Shown here: in pieces, positions 1-7,226 of the stretch | Numbering within the stretch: the first letter of the stretch is position 1 | Layout: each line of letters starts with the position of its first letter | Source: CAYSBK01 sp964429265 | Lineage (GTDB): Bacteria; Planctomycetota; Phycisphaerae; Sedimentisphaerales; Anaerobacaceae | Assembly: GCA_964429265.1 (NCBI GenBank) | Contig: CAYSBK010000079.1 | Location: 1-10,227, forward strand | Direction: 5' to 3' | Length of the DNA: 10,227 nucleotides | Notes under the pieces: model-generated | What the model was told of the DNA's origin: nothing | The model's database searches: none | The model's input: the letters and a program-made list of their open reading frames with translations, nothing else | Position numbers and translations under genes: made by a program

Positions 1-243
1 GAATGGCCGCGGCGCTGGCGCAGCGAGGACTGCCGGGGCCGTCGGAAAAAGCGACGCCAGGGGAAAGGCCGCGGCGCTGACTGCAGGGGGGCCGGGGCCA
101 GCCCACATCATCGGCATTAGCATGCTTTACGAATAGCGTTTGCGATAGTTGCGTTGGAGGCTGGCGTGCCGGTCGAGCAGGGACGGCGGCGGTTGTCAAG
201 GCGGGGGAGGTTGTTTTCGCAGGTCGGCAACGGCCGCGGCAAA
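1..243. other. Non-coding or undetermined region downstream of larE
   Basis: I see no supportable gene here. Short open frames exist but look like composition effects of GC-rich DNA. One minus-strand frame starting with ATG at 117 stays open to the window edge and reads as Ala/Pro-rich low-complexity sequence. It has no Shine-Dalgarno motif, so I do not call it. No hairpin followed by a T-run is visible after the larE stop. A 13-bp direct repeat lies in the first 80 bases and is listed separately. Confidence 0.5.
5..79. repeat. 13-bp direct repeat, two copies 62 bp apart
   Basis: GGCCGCGGCGCTG occurs at 5-17 and again, identically, at 67-79. A 9-bp partial copy (GGCCGCGGC) lies at 232-240. 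The unit is very GC-rich and palindromic at its core (GGCCGCGG), so some recurrence is expected by composition. Between the copies, CGTCG...CGACG around an A-rich loop could form a weak hairpin. No function can be assigned. Confidence 0.3.
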
Positions 244-1113
244 TCAATGTTCGGCGGAAGGTGGATCGTCGGGCGTGGGCCGGGGCCGGTTCGATTTGTC
301 GGTTCCGGCCAGCGGCTCGTTGAGGGAACCTGAGCGGAAGCCCTGCAGGTCGATGGTGACATACGTGAAGCCGAGGGACTTCAGGTGGGCCACGACGGCG
401 GAACGGGCGGTGTCGGTGGTGAGCTTTTGAATGTCTTCGGGGCGGAGCTCGATTCGGGCGATGGTATCGTGATGGCGGACGCGGAATTCGACCAGGCCGA
501 GGCTGCGGAGGAAGTCTTCGGCCTGCTCGATCTGTCGGAGGCGTTTCTCGGTGACGCGAAGGCCATAGCTTATGCGCGATGCCAGGCAGGGTGAGGCGGG
601 CATCTCGGCGGTGGGCAGGTTCATCCGTCTGCTGAGGCGGCGGATGTCGTGCTTTGTCAGGCCGGCCTCGGCCAACGGTGAGCGGACGCCGAAGATCTCC
701 GCGGCGCGGTGTCCGGGGCGGTAATCGTTCTGGTCGTCGAGGTTTGCACCGCAGACGATGGTCTTGAAGCCCTCGGCCGCTGCGACGTCCTTCAGTGCCG
801 AGTAGAGGTGAGTTTTGCAGTGGAAGCATCGGTCGGGGTTGTTGGCGGCGTAGTTGTCGTCGGCAAGCTCGTCGATGTGTACTTCGCGGAGTCGGGCGCC
901 GATGATTTGAGCGTTTTTTTTCGCCTGGTCGTACTGGGACGCGGCGAGGGAGGCGCTTACGCCGATACAGGCCAGGACATTGTCGGCGCCGAGGGTATCG
1001 ACGGCGGCTTTCAACAGGAAGGTGCTGTCGACGCCCCCGGAGTAGGCGACGACGGTGGGGCCCAGTTCCCGGAGGATGCCGCTGAGCCGGGCATACTTTT
1101 GCTGAACGGCCAT
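244..1113 (-). CDS. larE: LarE: ATP-dependent sacrificial sulfur transferase (nickel-pincer cofactor synthesis)
   Basis: This is a 289-residue cytoplasmic protein. In the family, LarE adenylates the carboxylates of the LarB product (a pyridinium dicarboxylate mononucleotide) and converts them to thiocarboxylates, before LarC inserts nickel to give the NPN cofactor of lactate racemase LarA and relatives. Visible signs are the N-type PP-loop SGGVDS at residues 25-30, a CFHC pair at 96-99, and PCLASR at 175-180, whose Cys176 matches the sacrificial cysteine of Lactobacillus LarE. The two extra cysteines plus Cys176 suggest the branch whose members carry an iron-sulfur cluster instead of consuming the cysteine (inferred from memory of that branch). 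The family fold ends near GFRSGSLNE (residues 258-266), and a polar Pro-rich tail follows. I chose the ATG at 1113 because MAVQQKYARL matches the usual LarE N-terminus; the in-frame GTG at 1140 lies inside the tRNA. No Shine-Dalgarno sequence is present. larA, larB and larC are absent from the window. Confidence 0.92.
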   Translation of the reverse strand: MAVQQKYARLSGILRELGPTVVAYSGGVDSTFLLKAAVDTLGADNVLACIGVSASLAASQYDQAKKNAQIIGARLREVHIDELADDNYAANNPDRCFHCKTHLYSALKDVAAAEGFKTIVCGANLDDQNDYRPGHRAAEIFGVRSPLAEAGLTKHDIRRLSRRMNLPTAEMPASPCLASRISYGLRVTEKRLRQIEQAEDFLRSLGLVEFRVRHHDTIARIELRPEDIQKLTTDTARSAVVAHLKSLGFTYVTIDLQGFRSGSLNEPLAGTDKSNRPRPTPDDPPSAEH

Positions 1114-1115
1114 AG

Positions 1116-1187
1116 AGCCGATGGTGGGATTCGAACCCACAACCCCGGCTTTACGAAAGCCGTGCTCTACCGTTGAGCTACACCGGC
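1116..1187 (-). tRNA. tRNA-Thr (anticodon CGU, reads ACG)
   Basis: The 72-nt cloverleaf folds fully. The acceptor GCCGGTG pairs with CATCGGC (one G-U pair). The D arm is GCTC/GAGC. The anticodon stem CGGCT/AGCCG has loop TTCGTAA, giving anticodon CGT. The T arm is GTGGG/CCCAC with loop TTCGAAT. The first pairs G1-C72 and C2-G71 and anticodon bases G35 and U36 agree with known threonine identity elements. The discriminator is U, less usual than the A of E. coli tRNA-Thr. CCA is not encoded, so the 3' end must be matured by RNase Z-type or exonuclease trimming and CCA addition. The larE start codon follows after only 2 nt on the same strand, and a promoter lies 12 bp upstream, so both are probably one transcript. 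Confidence 0.95.
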
Positions 1188-1199
1188 GTGACGTGAAAC

Positions 1200-1227
1200 A
1201 TCATAGCGTTGAGGCGGGATTTGTAAA
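1200..1227 (-). promoter_or_regulatory. Sigma70-like promoter of tRNA-Thr/larE
   Basis: Reading the minus strand, TTTACA (1227-1222, 5 of 6 to consensus) and TATGAT (1205-1200, 5 of 6) are separated by 16 bp. The expected start falls about 5 nt upstream of the mature tRNA 5' end, as for many tRNA genes. The -35 box lies on the same base pairs as the -35 box of the divergent mnmE promoter. Confidence 0.65.
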
Positions 1228-1248
1228 GGTGCGTGCGGGGGGTATAAT
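1221..1248 (+). promoter_or_regulatory. Sigma70-like promoter of mnmE, predicting a leaderless mRNA
   Basis: A perfect TATAAT lies at 1243-1248, preceded at 16-bp spacing by TTGTAA (1221-1226, 4 of 6 to consensus). Transcription would begin near 1255, one or two bases before the mnmE ATG at 1257. This leaves no room for a ribosome-binding site, and none is seen. The perfect -10 is strong evidence; the -35 is modest and largely dictated by the overlapping box on the other strand. Confidence 0.5.
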
Positions 1249-1256
1249 CGGGCGGT

Positions 1257-2642
1257 ATGTACTCGGTGGGTGATACGATTGTTGCGGTAAGCTCTCCCGG
1301 CAGCCGGCAACGGGTGATATTGCGGATAAGCGGACCGAGGGCGTTTGAGCTATTGGGACGTGTTTTCAAGCCGGCGGCAGATGCAGAGGGGCCTGTTGTG
1401 GTACCGGGGACGATTGAGCCTGAGCCGGGACTGGAGGTGGATGCGAAGGCTTACGTGTTCCGCGGGACGCGGTCGTACACGGGCGAGGACATAGTGGAGC
1501 TGCACTTTTTCGCCAATGAGTGGGTCAGCGAGCTGGTAATGGAGCGGCTGCTGGAGGCGGGTGGTCGTGCGGCGGGTCCGGGTGAGTTTACGGCGCGGGC
1601 ATATCTGAACGGCAAGCTGGATTTATCCCAGGCCGAGGCGGTCAACGAGGTTATCGTAAGCAGCAACCGGTTTCAGCTTTCGGCTTCTCAGCGGCTGCTT
1701 TCGGGCCGGCTGGGTGAGGCGACAAGAAAAATCCGAAACGAGATTATCCAGTGCCTGAGCCTGATCGAGGCGGGGCTTGATTTCAGCAGCGAGGATATCG
1801 AGTTAATCCCGGCCGAGGAGGCGGCGGACCGGCTGGGGCGGATTGGCAGGGAGCTTGAGCAGTTGGAATCGGCGGGTGCGGGGTACGAGCAGGTGATGGA
1901 TTTGCCTTCGGTCGGTGTTGCAGGTGCACCGAACGCGGGCAAGAGCACGCTGGTCAACGCGCTTGTTGGTCGGCCGCGGAGCATCGTATCGGAATCGGCG
2001 GGGACGACTCGCGACGTGGTGGAGGCGGTTTTGGATTTGCCGCGGTGCCGGTGCGTGGTATTCGACTGCGCGGGGCTTATGGACAGCCCGGGCGACGTGC
2101 TGGAGGAGCTGGCCCAGCAGGCGGCCGTGGAGGCCCTGCGGAACAGCACGCTTGTCGTGTTTTGCGTTGACCTGTGCAAGCAGCAGTACGGGCAGGACCT
2201 GGCGGTGTGGCGGCTGGTGGAGTCTAAGGCGGCGGTTGTGGTTGGAACGAAATGCGACAGGGTCGGCGGCGAGGCGCTGGAGCGAAGACTGGCCGAGGTG
2301 GGGGAGTTGTTCGACACGAAGCCGGTGGCGATAAGCGCTGCGACGGGGGTTGGGCTGGCGGAGCTTCGAGATTTGATAGACCGGCGCGTGGGGCGGTTGA
2401 GCGCGGGGCGGTCGGAGTCTCACGACGCGGTGGTGGCGTTGACGGCGCGGCACCGGCAGGGGGTGCGGGAGGCGATCGAAGATATCCGGCAGGCGGCGGA
2501 GCAGGTAAGGGCGGGGGCGGATGAAGTGGCGGCGATGATGCTGCGGGCTGCGCATCATCGACTCGGGCGGCTGGAGAGGCACGAGGACATCGAGCAGCAG
2601 GTGCTTGAGCAGATATTCAGCAGGTTCTGCATAGGAAAATAA
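1257..2642 (+). CDS. mnmE: MnmE (TrmE): tRNA modification GTPase, divergent
   Basis: This 461-residue cytoplasmic GTPase belongs to the family that, with MnmG, installs (carboxymethyl)aminomethyl groups at C5 of wobble U34 in certain tRNAs. Domain order is canonical: N-terminal folate-binding domain (about 1-120, with SYTGEDIVEL at 73-82), a helical domain split around the G domain, and the G domain (about 215-375). G motifs are GAPNAGKS at 223-230 (Asn226 is the potassium ligand of E. coli MnmE), GTTRD at 249-253, DCAG at 270-273, TKCD at 331-334 (usual form NKxD) and SAATG at 360-364. The C-terminus is the hallmark FCIGK with Cys458. Oddities: the N-terminal GRGG-type segment is shortened, the usual HGG motif after the SYTGED segment is replaced by FAN (85-87), and the residue aligned with catalytic Glu282 is Leu282, with Glu283 and Glu284 following. 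The ATG at 1257 gives the standard N-terminus and has no Shine-Dalgarno sequence. Identity as MnmE is secure; full catalytic competence is not. Confidence 0.93.
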   Translation: MYSVGDTIVAVSSPGSRQRVILRISGPRAFELLGRVFKPAADAEGPVVVPGTIEPEPGLEVDAKAYVFRGTRSYTGEDIVELHFFANEWVSELVMERLLEAGGRAAGPGEFTARAYLNGKLDLSQAEAVNEVIVSSNRFQLSASQRLLSGRLGEATRKIRNEIIQCLSLIEAGLDFSSEDIELIPAEEAADRLGRIGRELEQLESAGAGYEQVMDLPSVGVAGAPNAGKSTLVNALVGRPRSIVSESAGTTRDVVEAVLDLPRCRCVVFDCAGLMDSPGDVLEELAQQAAVEALRNSTLVVFCVDLCKQQYGQDLAVWRLVESKAAVVVGTKCDRVGGEALERRLAEVGELFDTKPVAISAATGVGLAELRDLIDRRVGRLSAGRSESHDAVVALTARHRQGVREAIEDIRQAAEQVRAGADEVAAMMLRAAHHRLGRLERHEDIEQQVLEQIFSRFCIGK

Positions 2643-2718
2643 CCGCAGCGGCAGGCACGTTCGGGCGTTCAAGTTCCCTCAAAACAGCCCGTTATATCGG
2701 CCTTGCCGCTGCGGTTAT
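2639..2718. terminator. Long inverted repeat between convergent mnmE and dnaK (candidate bidirectional terminator)
   Basis: ATAACCGCAGCGGCA at 2639-2653 is the perfect reverse complement of 2704-2718 (15 bp). After a one-base bulge (T2703), GGC at 2654-2656 can pair with GCC at 2700-2702. The 50-bp interior can itself form a small hairpin (CGGGC 2662-2666 with GCCCG 2687-2691). The left arm contains the mnmE TAA stop. No clean T-run follows on either strand, so this is not a textbook intrinsic terminator. Its place between convergent genes still makes termination or mRNA 3'-end protection the likeliest role. Confidence 0.5.
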
Positions 2719-2737
2719 CCCTGCTGTAAAAGCGGCA

Positions 2738-2763
2738 GCGACAAAAGGAGCCAAGACTGTCGC
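2738..2763 (-). terminator. Candidate dnaK terminator hairpin
   Basis: On the minus strand, 2 nt after the dnaK stop, GCGACA (2763-2758) pairs with TGTCGC (2743-2738) around a 14-nt loop. A CTTTTA stretch follows after another six or so bases. Stem and T-run are both weak, so this is only a candidate. Readthrough would meet the larger inverted repeat at 2639-2718. Confidence 0.3.
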
Positions 2764-2765
2764 GC

Positions 2766-4691
<1,926 letters not shown>

Positions 4692-4696
4692 TTCAA

Positions 4697-4706
4697 TTTC
4701 CTTTCC
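4697..4706 (-). promoter_or_regulatory. Ribosome-binding site of dnaK
   Basis: The minus strand reads GGAAAGGAAA here, with AGGA at 4702-4699, 7 nt before the ATG at 4691. It fixes the dnaK start. It is the clearest Shine-Dalgarno-like element among the genes of this window; larE, mnmE and the GH29 gene lack one. Confidence 0.65.
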
Positions 4707-4772
4707 CCGGAATTGCCATTGCAACCGTGCCTGCTGCAGACCAACGGAGACTGCAGCGCGCAATGTTTCTAT

Positions 4773-4788
4773 TGCAAAAAGTGTGCCA
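4773..4788 (-). promoter_or_regulatory. Sigma54 (RpoN) -24/-12 promoter upstream of dnaK
   Basis: The minus strand reads TGGCACACTTTTTGCA, which matches the sigma54 consensus TGGCAC-N5-TTGCA at every fixed position. The invariant GG and GC lie exactly 10 bp apart. The expected start is near 4762, giving an untranslated leader of about 70 nt before the dnaK ATG at 4691. Eleven fixed positions make a chance match in 10 kb unlikely. A short inverted repeat just downstream (GCAAT/ATTGC around AGAAAC) overlaps the start region. Expression would require RpoN and an AAA+ activator encoded elsewhere. Confidence 0.7.
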
Positions 4789-4886
4789 GGGCGGTGTTCA
4801 GGGGGCGGTGACCAGTTAAGTGCGTGTGTTACAAGGACTTATGCTCGCGGGCGGCGCGTGGGGCGGCTGATGTGGTTGTAGGGTTA

Positions 4887-4899
4887 TGCCATTTTGGCA
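4887..4899. promoter_or_regulatory. Inverted repeat TGCCA-TTT-TGGCA, possible activator site
   Basis: This perfect 5-bp inverted repeat with a 3-bp centre lies about 100 bp upstream of the -24 element of the dnaK sigma54 promoter, a usual distance for an enhancer-binding activator. It is also just downstream of the GAF-like gene (stop at 4916-4918), so it might instead be a small 3' hairpin of that gene; no T-run follows on the minus strand. Only one copy was noticed. Confidence 0.25.
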
Positions 4900-4915
4900 G
4901 GTTCGTGGGGGCGGG

Positions 4916-5554
4916 TCAGGCCGGTCCGGGGCAGTTATGGGCCTGTGCGCTCGTGCAGGCACGGACCGCGCGTGCAAGAGCCGGCGCGACGGCGGCTATG
5001 TCGCTGAGCCGGTCGTCGGTAACGGCCGTGGGTCCATCGGCCAGCAGCAGCAGCAAACCGGCTGCGAAGCCGGGCACCGCCAGGGGCACCGCGGCGGCCC
5101 AGTTGCCGGCGAAGCTGCAGGTACTGTCGCCGGCAGCCAGGGCGAAGATTTCGTCGAGGGTGCAGATGCGGTTTTCCCTGCAGACGGCCTCGACCATCTC
5201 CAGCGTGAACGCCTGGAGAAGCTTGTATCGCGTCAGGCTATGGGAGGCGGGGGAATCGGCGGTATGCAGGGCAAGGCAGGCGTCCTTGCGAACGAGGCAG
5301 GCGACGCGGGCTTCGGGCAGGCGGCCCTGGATGTGCCCGAGGGCGGTATTGACCAGGTCATCCAGGTCGGTTGTGCCGATTACGGCCTCGTAGAAATCAG
5401 CGGCGAAGGTAAGCCTGTCGAGGGTGCGGAGAAAGCCCCGGTGTGCGGTGATGAAATCGCCGCACAGCAGGTCGATCTGTTTTGCCTGTTTCCTGCGGTT
5501 GCGGTTGAGAGTTTTTACCAACCGGCGCAGCTTCTGATGACGCCTTTGATCCAC
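4916..5554 (-). CDS. Uncharacterised protein with helical N-terminus and GAF-like domain
   Basis: This 212-residue protein has no signal peptide or membrane segment and is probably cytoplasmic. Residues 1-30 are strongly basic and predicted helical (RRHQKLRRLVKTLNRNRRKQ), continuing as an amphipathic helix to about 55. From about 57 (YEAVIGTTDLDDLVNTALGHI) to about 200 the pattern resembles a GAF sensor domain: an opening helix, a strand around RVACLVR, and a closing hydrophobic strand GLLLLLADG before a final helix. Ligand-binding residues cannot be named; cysteines occur at 31, 86, 93, 125, 131, 146, 200 and 208. The start is a GTG at 5554 with AGGTAGGG ending 7 nt upstream. There is no output domain (kinase, cyclase or AAA+), so it is not itself a sigma54 activator. 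It lies upstream of dnaK on the same strand, with a 224-bp gap that has its own promoter. I do not recognise the family; a GAF-like assignment is tentative. Confidence 0.7.
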   Translation of the reverse strand: MDQRRHQKLRRLVKTLNRNRRKQAKQIDLLCGDFITAHRGFLRTLDRLTFAADFYEAVIGTTDLDDLVNTALGHIQGRLPEARVACLVRKDACLALHTADSPASHSLTRYKLLQAFTLEMVEAVCRENRICTLDEIFALAAGDSTCSFAGNWAAAVPLAVPGFAAGLLLLLADGPTAVTDDRLSDIAAVAPALARAVRACTSAQAHNCPGPA

Positions 5555-5700
5555 GCTTACACCCTACCTGTCAAATTGCATCTGGCGGAGAGGGTCAGTC
5601 ACTGGCAAATCGGCCTGTGAAAGGGTCGGCTTTAGTGCAACTTCAGTTCGGCGTAGCGGTATTGGCGCGGCCCTATAATGGGTCGGCTGGGGCGACAACT

Positions 5701-5720
5701 AACCGTCGAGCCGGACGGTT
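5701..5720. terminator. Hairpin downstream of the GH29 gene, weak terminator candidate
   Basis: AACCGTC at 5701-5707 and GACGGTT at 5714-5720 form a perfect 7-bp stem with a 6-nt loop. It lies about 60 bp beyond the GH29 stop and between two minus-strand genes. On the minus strand it is not followed by a T-run, so intrinsic termination is uncertain. The rest of the 5555-5781 gap holds no gene; an isolated plus-strand TATAAT at 5674-5679 lacks a -35 box and a gene to drive. Confidence 0.3.
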
Positions 5721-5781
5721 TCCGCAGGGGCGGTAATGACAGCGGCAGAGACTGCGGCGTGGTGATGTCTTTTTCTCGGAC

Positions 5782-7188
5782 TCATCGTTGCGGTGCGGCG
5801 GCGTTTGTTATCCTGAAGGTCCAGGCATATCGGCAGGGCAGCCTGTCGATGGTAAGCTGGGGGACTTCAATGACAAGTTTGCCTTCGCGGGTTTGATACT
5901 TGAGTTCGCCTGGTCGACCGAGCATTGTGACGGTGGTGTTTTTTGTGGGTTTGACCGCCTGAAGGGCGAGCTTTTTGCCGGGCCATTGCAGGCAAATTGC
6001 ATACACATCGTCGCCTTTTGCGGTGTACCGGACGAAGCCTTCCCTGTACAGGTCGGTTCTGTACCTGCGGCTGTCGTAGATGGCCGGGCCGTTGACCTTG
6101 AGCCAGCGACCAATCTGCAGGAGCCTTTCCTGCATAATCACGGGTATCCTGCCGTCGGCGGTGGGGCCGACGGCCAGCAGCAGGTTGCCGCCCTTGCTGA
6201 CCATCTCGACGAGGAAATGCACCAGTTCGGCGGCGGTTTTGTAATCGTCGATGTCCTCGTTTCGGTTGTAGCCGTAGGAGGTGCCCATTCCGCGGTTTTC
6301 CTCCCACGGTTTTTTCGCTGGGCGGTCGAAACCGGTGCCGTACTCGGTGCAGTAATAGTCGCCGACCTTGCCCCAGTCGCGTTTGCACAGGCCGAAGCGG
6401 TCGTTGATTACCACGTAGTCCCTGACGGGGGAGTCGTTGTACAGCCAGGCCACCAGCTCGGCGGTTCTGGTTTTTTCGGGCGGGACCCAGTCGCCGTCGC
6501 CGAAGATAAGGCTGGGCCTGTAGCGGTTGACCATTTCCTTGAATTGCGGAAACATATGTTCGGCTGCGTAGCGCTGCGGGTGCCGGCAGTGGTAGATATC
6601 CTTCGAGCCGTTGCAGCACAGCGGATGAAACCACTCCGCCAATGACCAGTAGAGGCCCATTCTCAGTCCTTGTGCCCTTACGGCGCGGCTGAGTTCACCG
6701 ACGATATCCCGCTTGGGGCCTACCACGCCGGCGTGCCAGCGATCGGTGTTCATAGTCCTGGCATACTTGGTCGGCCACAGGCAGAAGCCGTCGTGATACT
6801 TGGCGGTCAGCACGACGTAGCGGGCGCCGCTGCGGGCGAAGAGCTTCGCCCAGGCGTTGGGGTCGAAAAGCTCGGCCGTGAACATCTCGGCGAAGTCTTC
6901 ATACTTGACGTTGCGGCCGTAGGTTCTGCGGATAAACTCGTCGTTCATCCAGCCGCGACCGGGATGACCTATCCACTCGGCGTAGCCTCTGCCGGGCCGG
7001 TAAGCCGGCACCGAGTACGGTCCCCATACAACAAAGATGCCGAACTTCGCCGCGGGAAACCAGGCGGGACACGCCCGGGCGTTGAGCGAGTCCCAGTCCG
7101 CCTCGTACCTGCCCGAGGCACCGGCGGCGGGCAACAATATCGGCGCGGCAAGCGCCGCCGTCAGGCACAGATTTACGACGGTTTTCAT
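5782..7188 (-). CDS. Exported GH29 family alpha-L-fucosidase-like enzyme
   Basis: The 468-residue precursor begins with a Sec signal peptide: Lys2, then a hydrophobic stretch to about residue 22 and a likely cleavage near AGASG. The catalytic barrel shows family hallmarks: WFPAAKFGIF (43-52), WGPYSVPAY (55-63), TAKYHDGFCLWPTKY (128-142) and RPSLIFGDGDW (224-234), whose Asp231 aligns with the GH29 nucleophile. A C-terminal beta domain follows from about 375 to 460. The family hydrolyses alpha-L-fucosides with retention. Oddity: the near-invariant His of the IHWG motif, which contacts fucose, is Val54 here (IFVVWG), so specificity may be altered. The ATG at 7188 puts the lysine next to Met; an in-frame GTG lies two codons upstream. 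No Shine-Dalgarno sequence is seen. It follows the GH31 gene after 38 nt on the same strand, so co-transcription is likely. Confidence 0.88.
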   Translation of the reverse strand: MKTVVNLCLTAALAAPILLPAAGASGRYEADWDSLNARACPAWFPAAKFGIFVVWGPYSVPAYRPGRGYAEWIGHPGRGWMNDEFIRRTYGRNVKYEDFAEMFTAELFDPNAWAKLFARSGARYVVLTAKYHDGFCLWPTKYARTMNTDRWHAGVVGPKRDIVGELSRAVRAQGLRMGLYWSLAEWFHPLCCNGSKDIYHCRHPQRYAAEHMFPQFKEMVNRYRPSLIFGDGDWVPPEKTRTAELVAWLYNDSPVRDYVVINDRFGLCKRDWGKVGDYYCTEYGTGFDRPAKKPWEENRGMGTSYGYNRNEDIDDYKTAAELVHFLVEMVSKGGNLLLAVGPTADGRIPVIMQERLLQIGRWLKVNGPAIYDSRRYRTDLYREGFVRYTAKGDDVYAICLQWPGKKLALQAVKPTKNTTVTMLGRPGELKYQTREGKLVIEVPQLTIDRLPCRYAWTFRITNAAAPQR

Positions 7189-7226
7189 ATCCACTATTCG
7201 GTTATCGCACGTCCCTCGGACAGCAC

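Noticed and set aside
117..362. 81-codon minus-strand frame overlapping the end of larE
   Set aside because: Most of it overlaps larE in another frame, and the remainder is Pro/Arg-rich without any motif.
1138..1140. GTG at 1140 as the larE start
   Set aside because: It would add nine residues encoded by the tRNA T arm and acceptor stem. The protein family begins at the MAVQQKYARL segment.
4692..4763. N-terminal extension of DnaK to 4763
   Set aside because: The extension is not part of the family, the ATG at 4691 has a ribosome-binding site, and the extension would begin at about the predicted sigma54 transcription start.
4692..4915. CIRCE (HrcA) or sigma32 heat-shock site upstream of dnaK
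   Set aside because: I searched by eye for TTAGCACTC-N9-GAGTGCTAA and for CTTGAA/CCCCAT-type boxes and found neither in the 224-bp gap.
5674..5679. Plus-strand TATAAT as a promoter
   Set aside because: No acceptable -35 box lies 15-19 bp upstream, and the only downstream plus-strand frame is a short one with no recognisable content running into the antisense of the GH29 gene.
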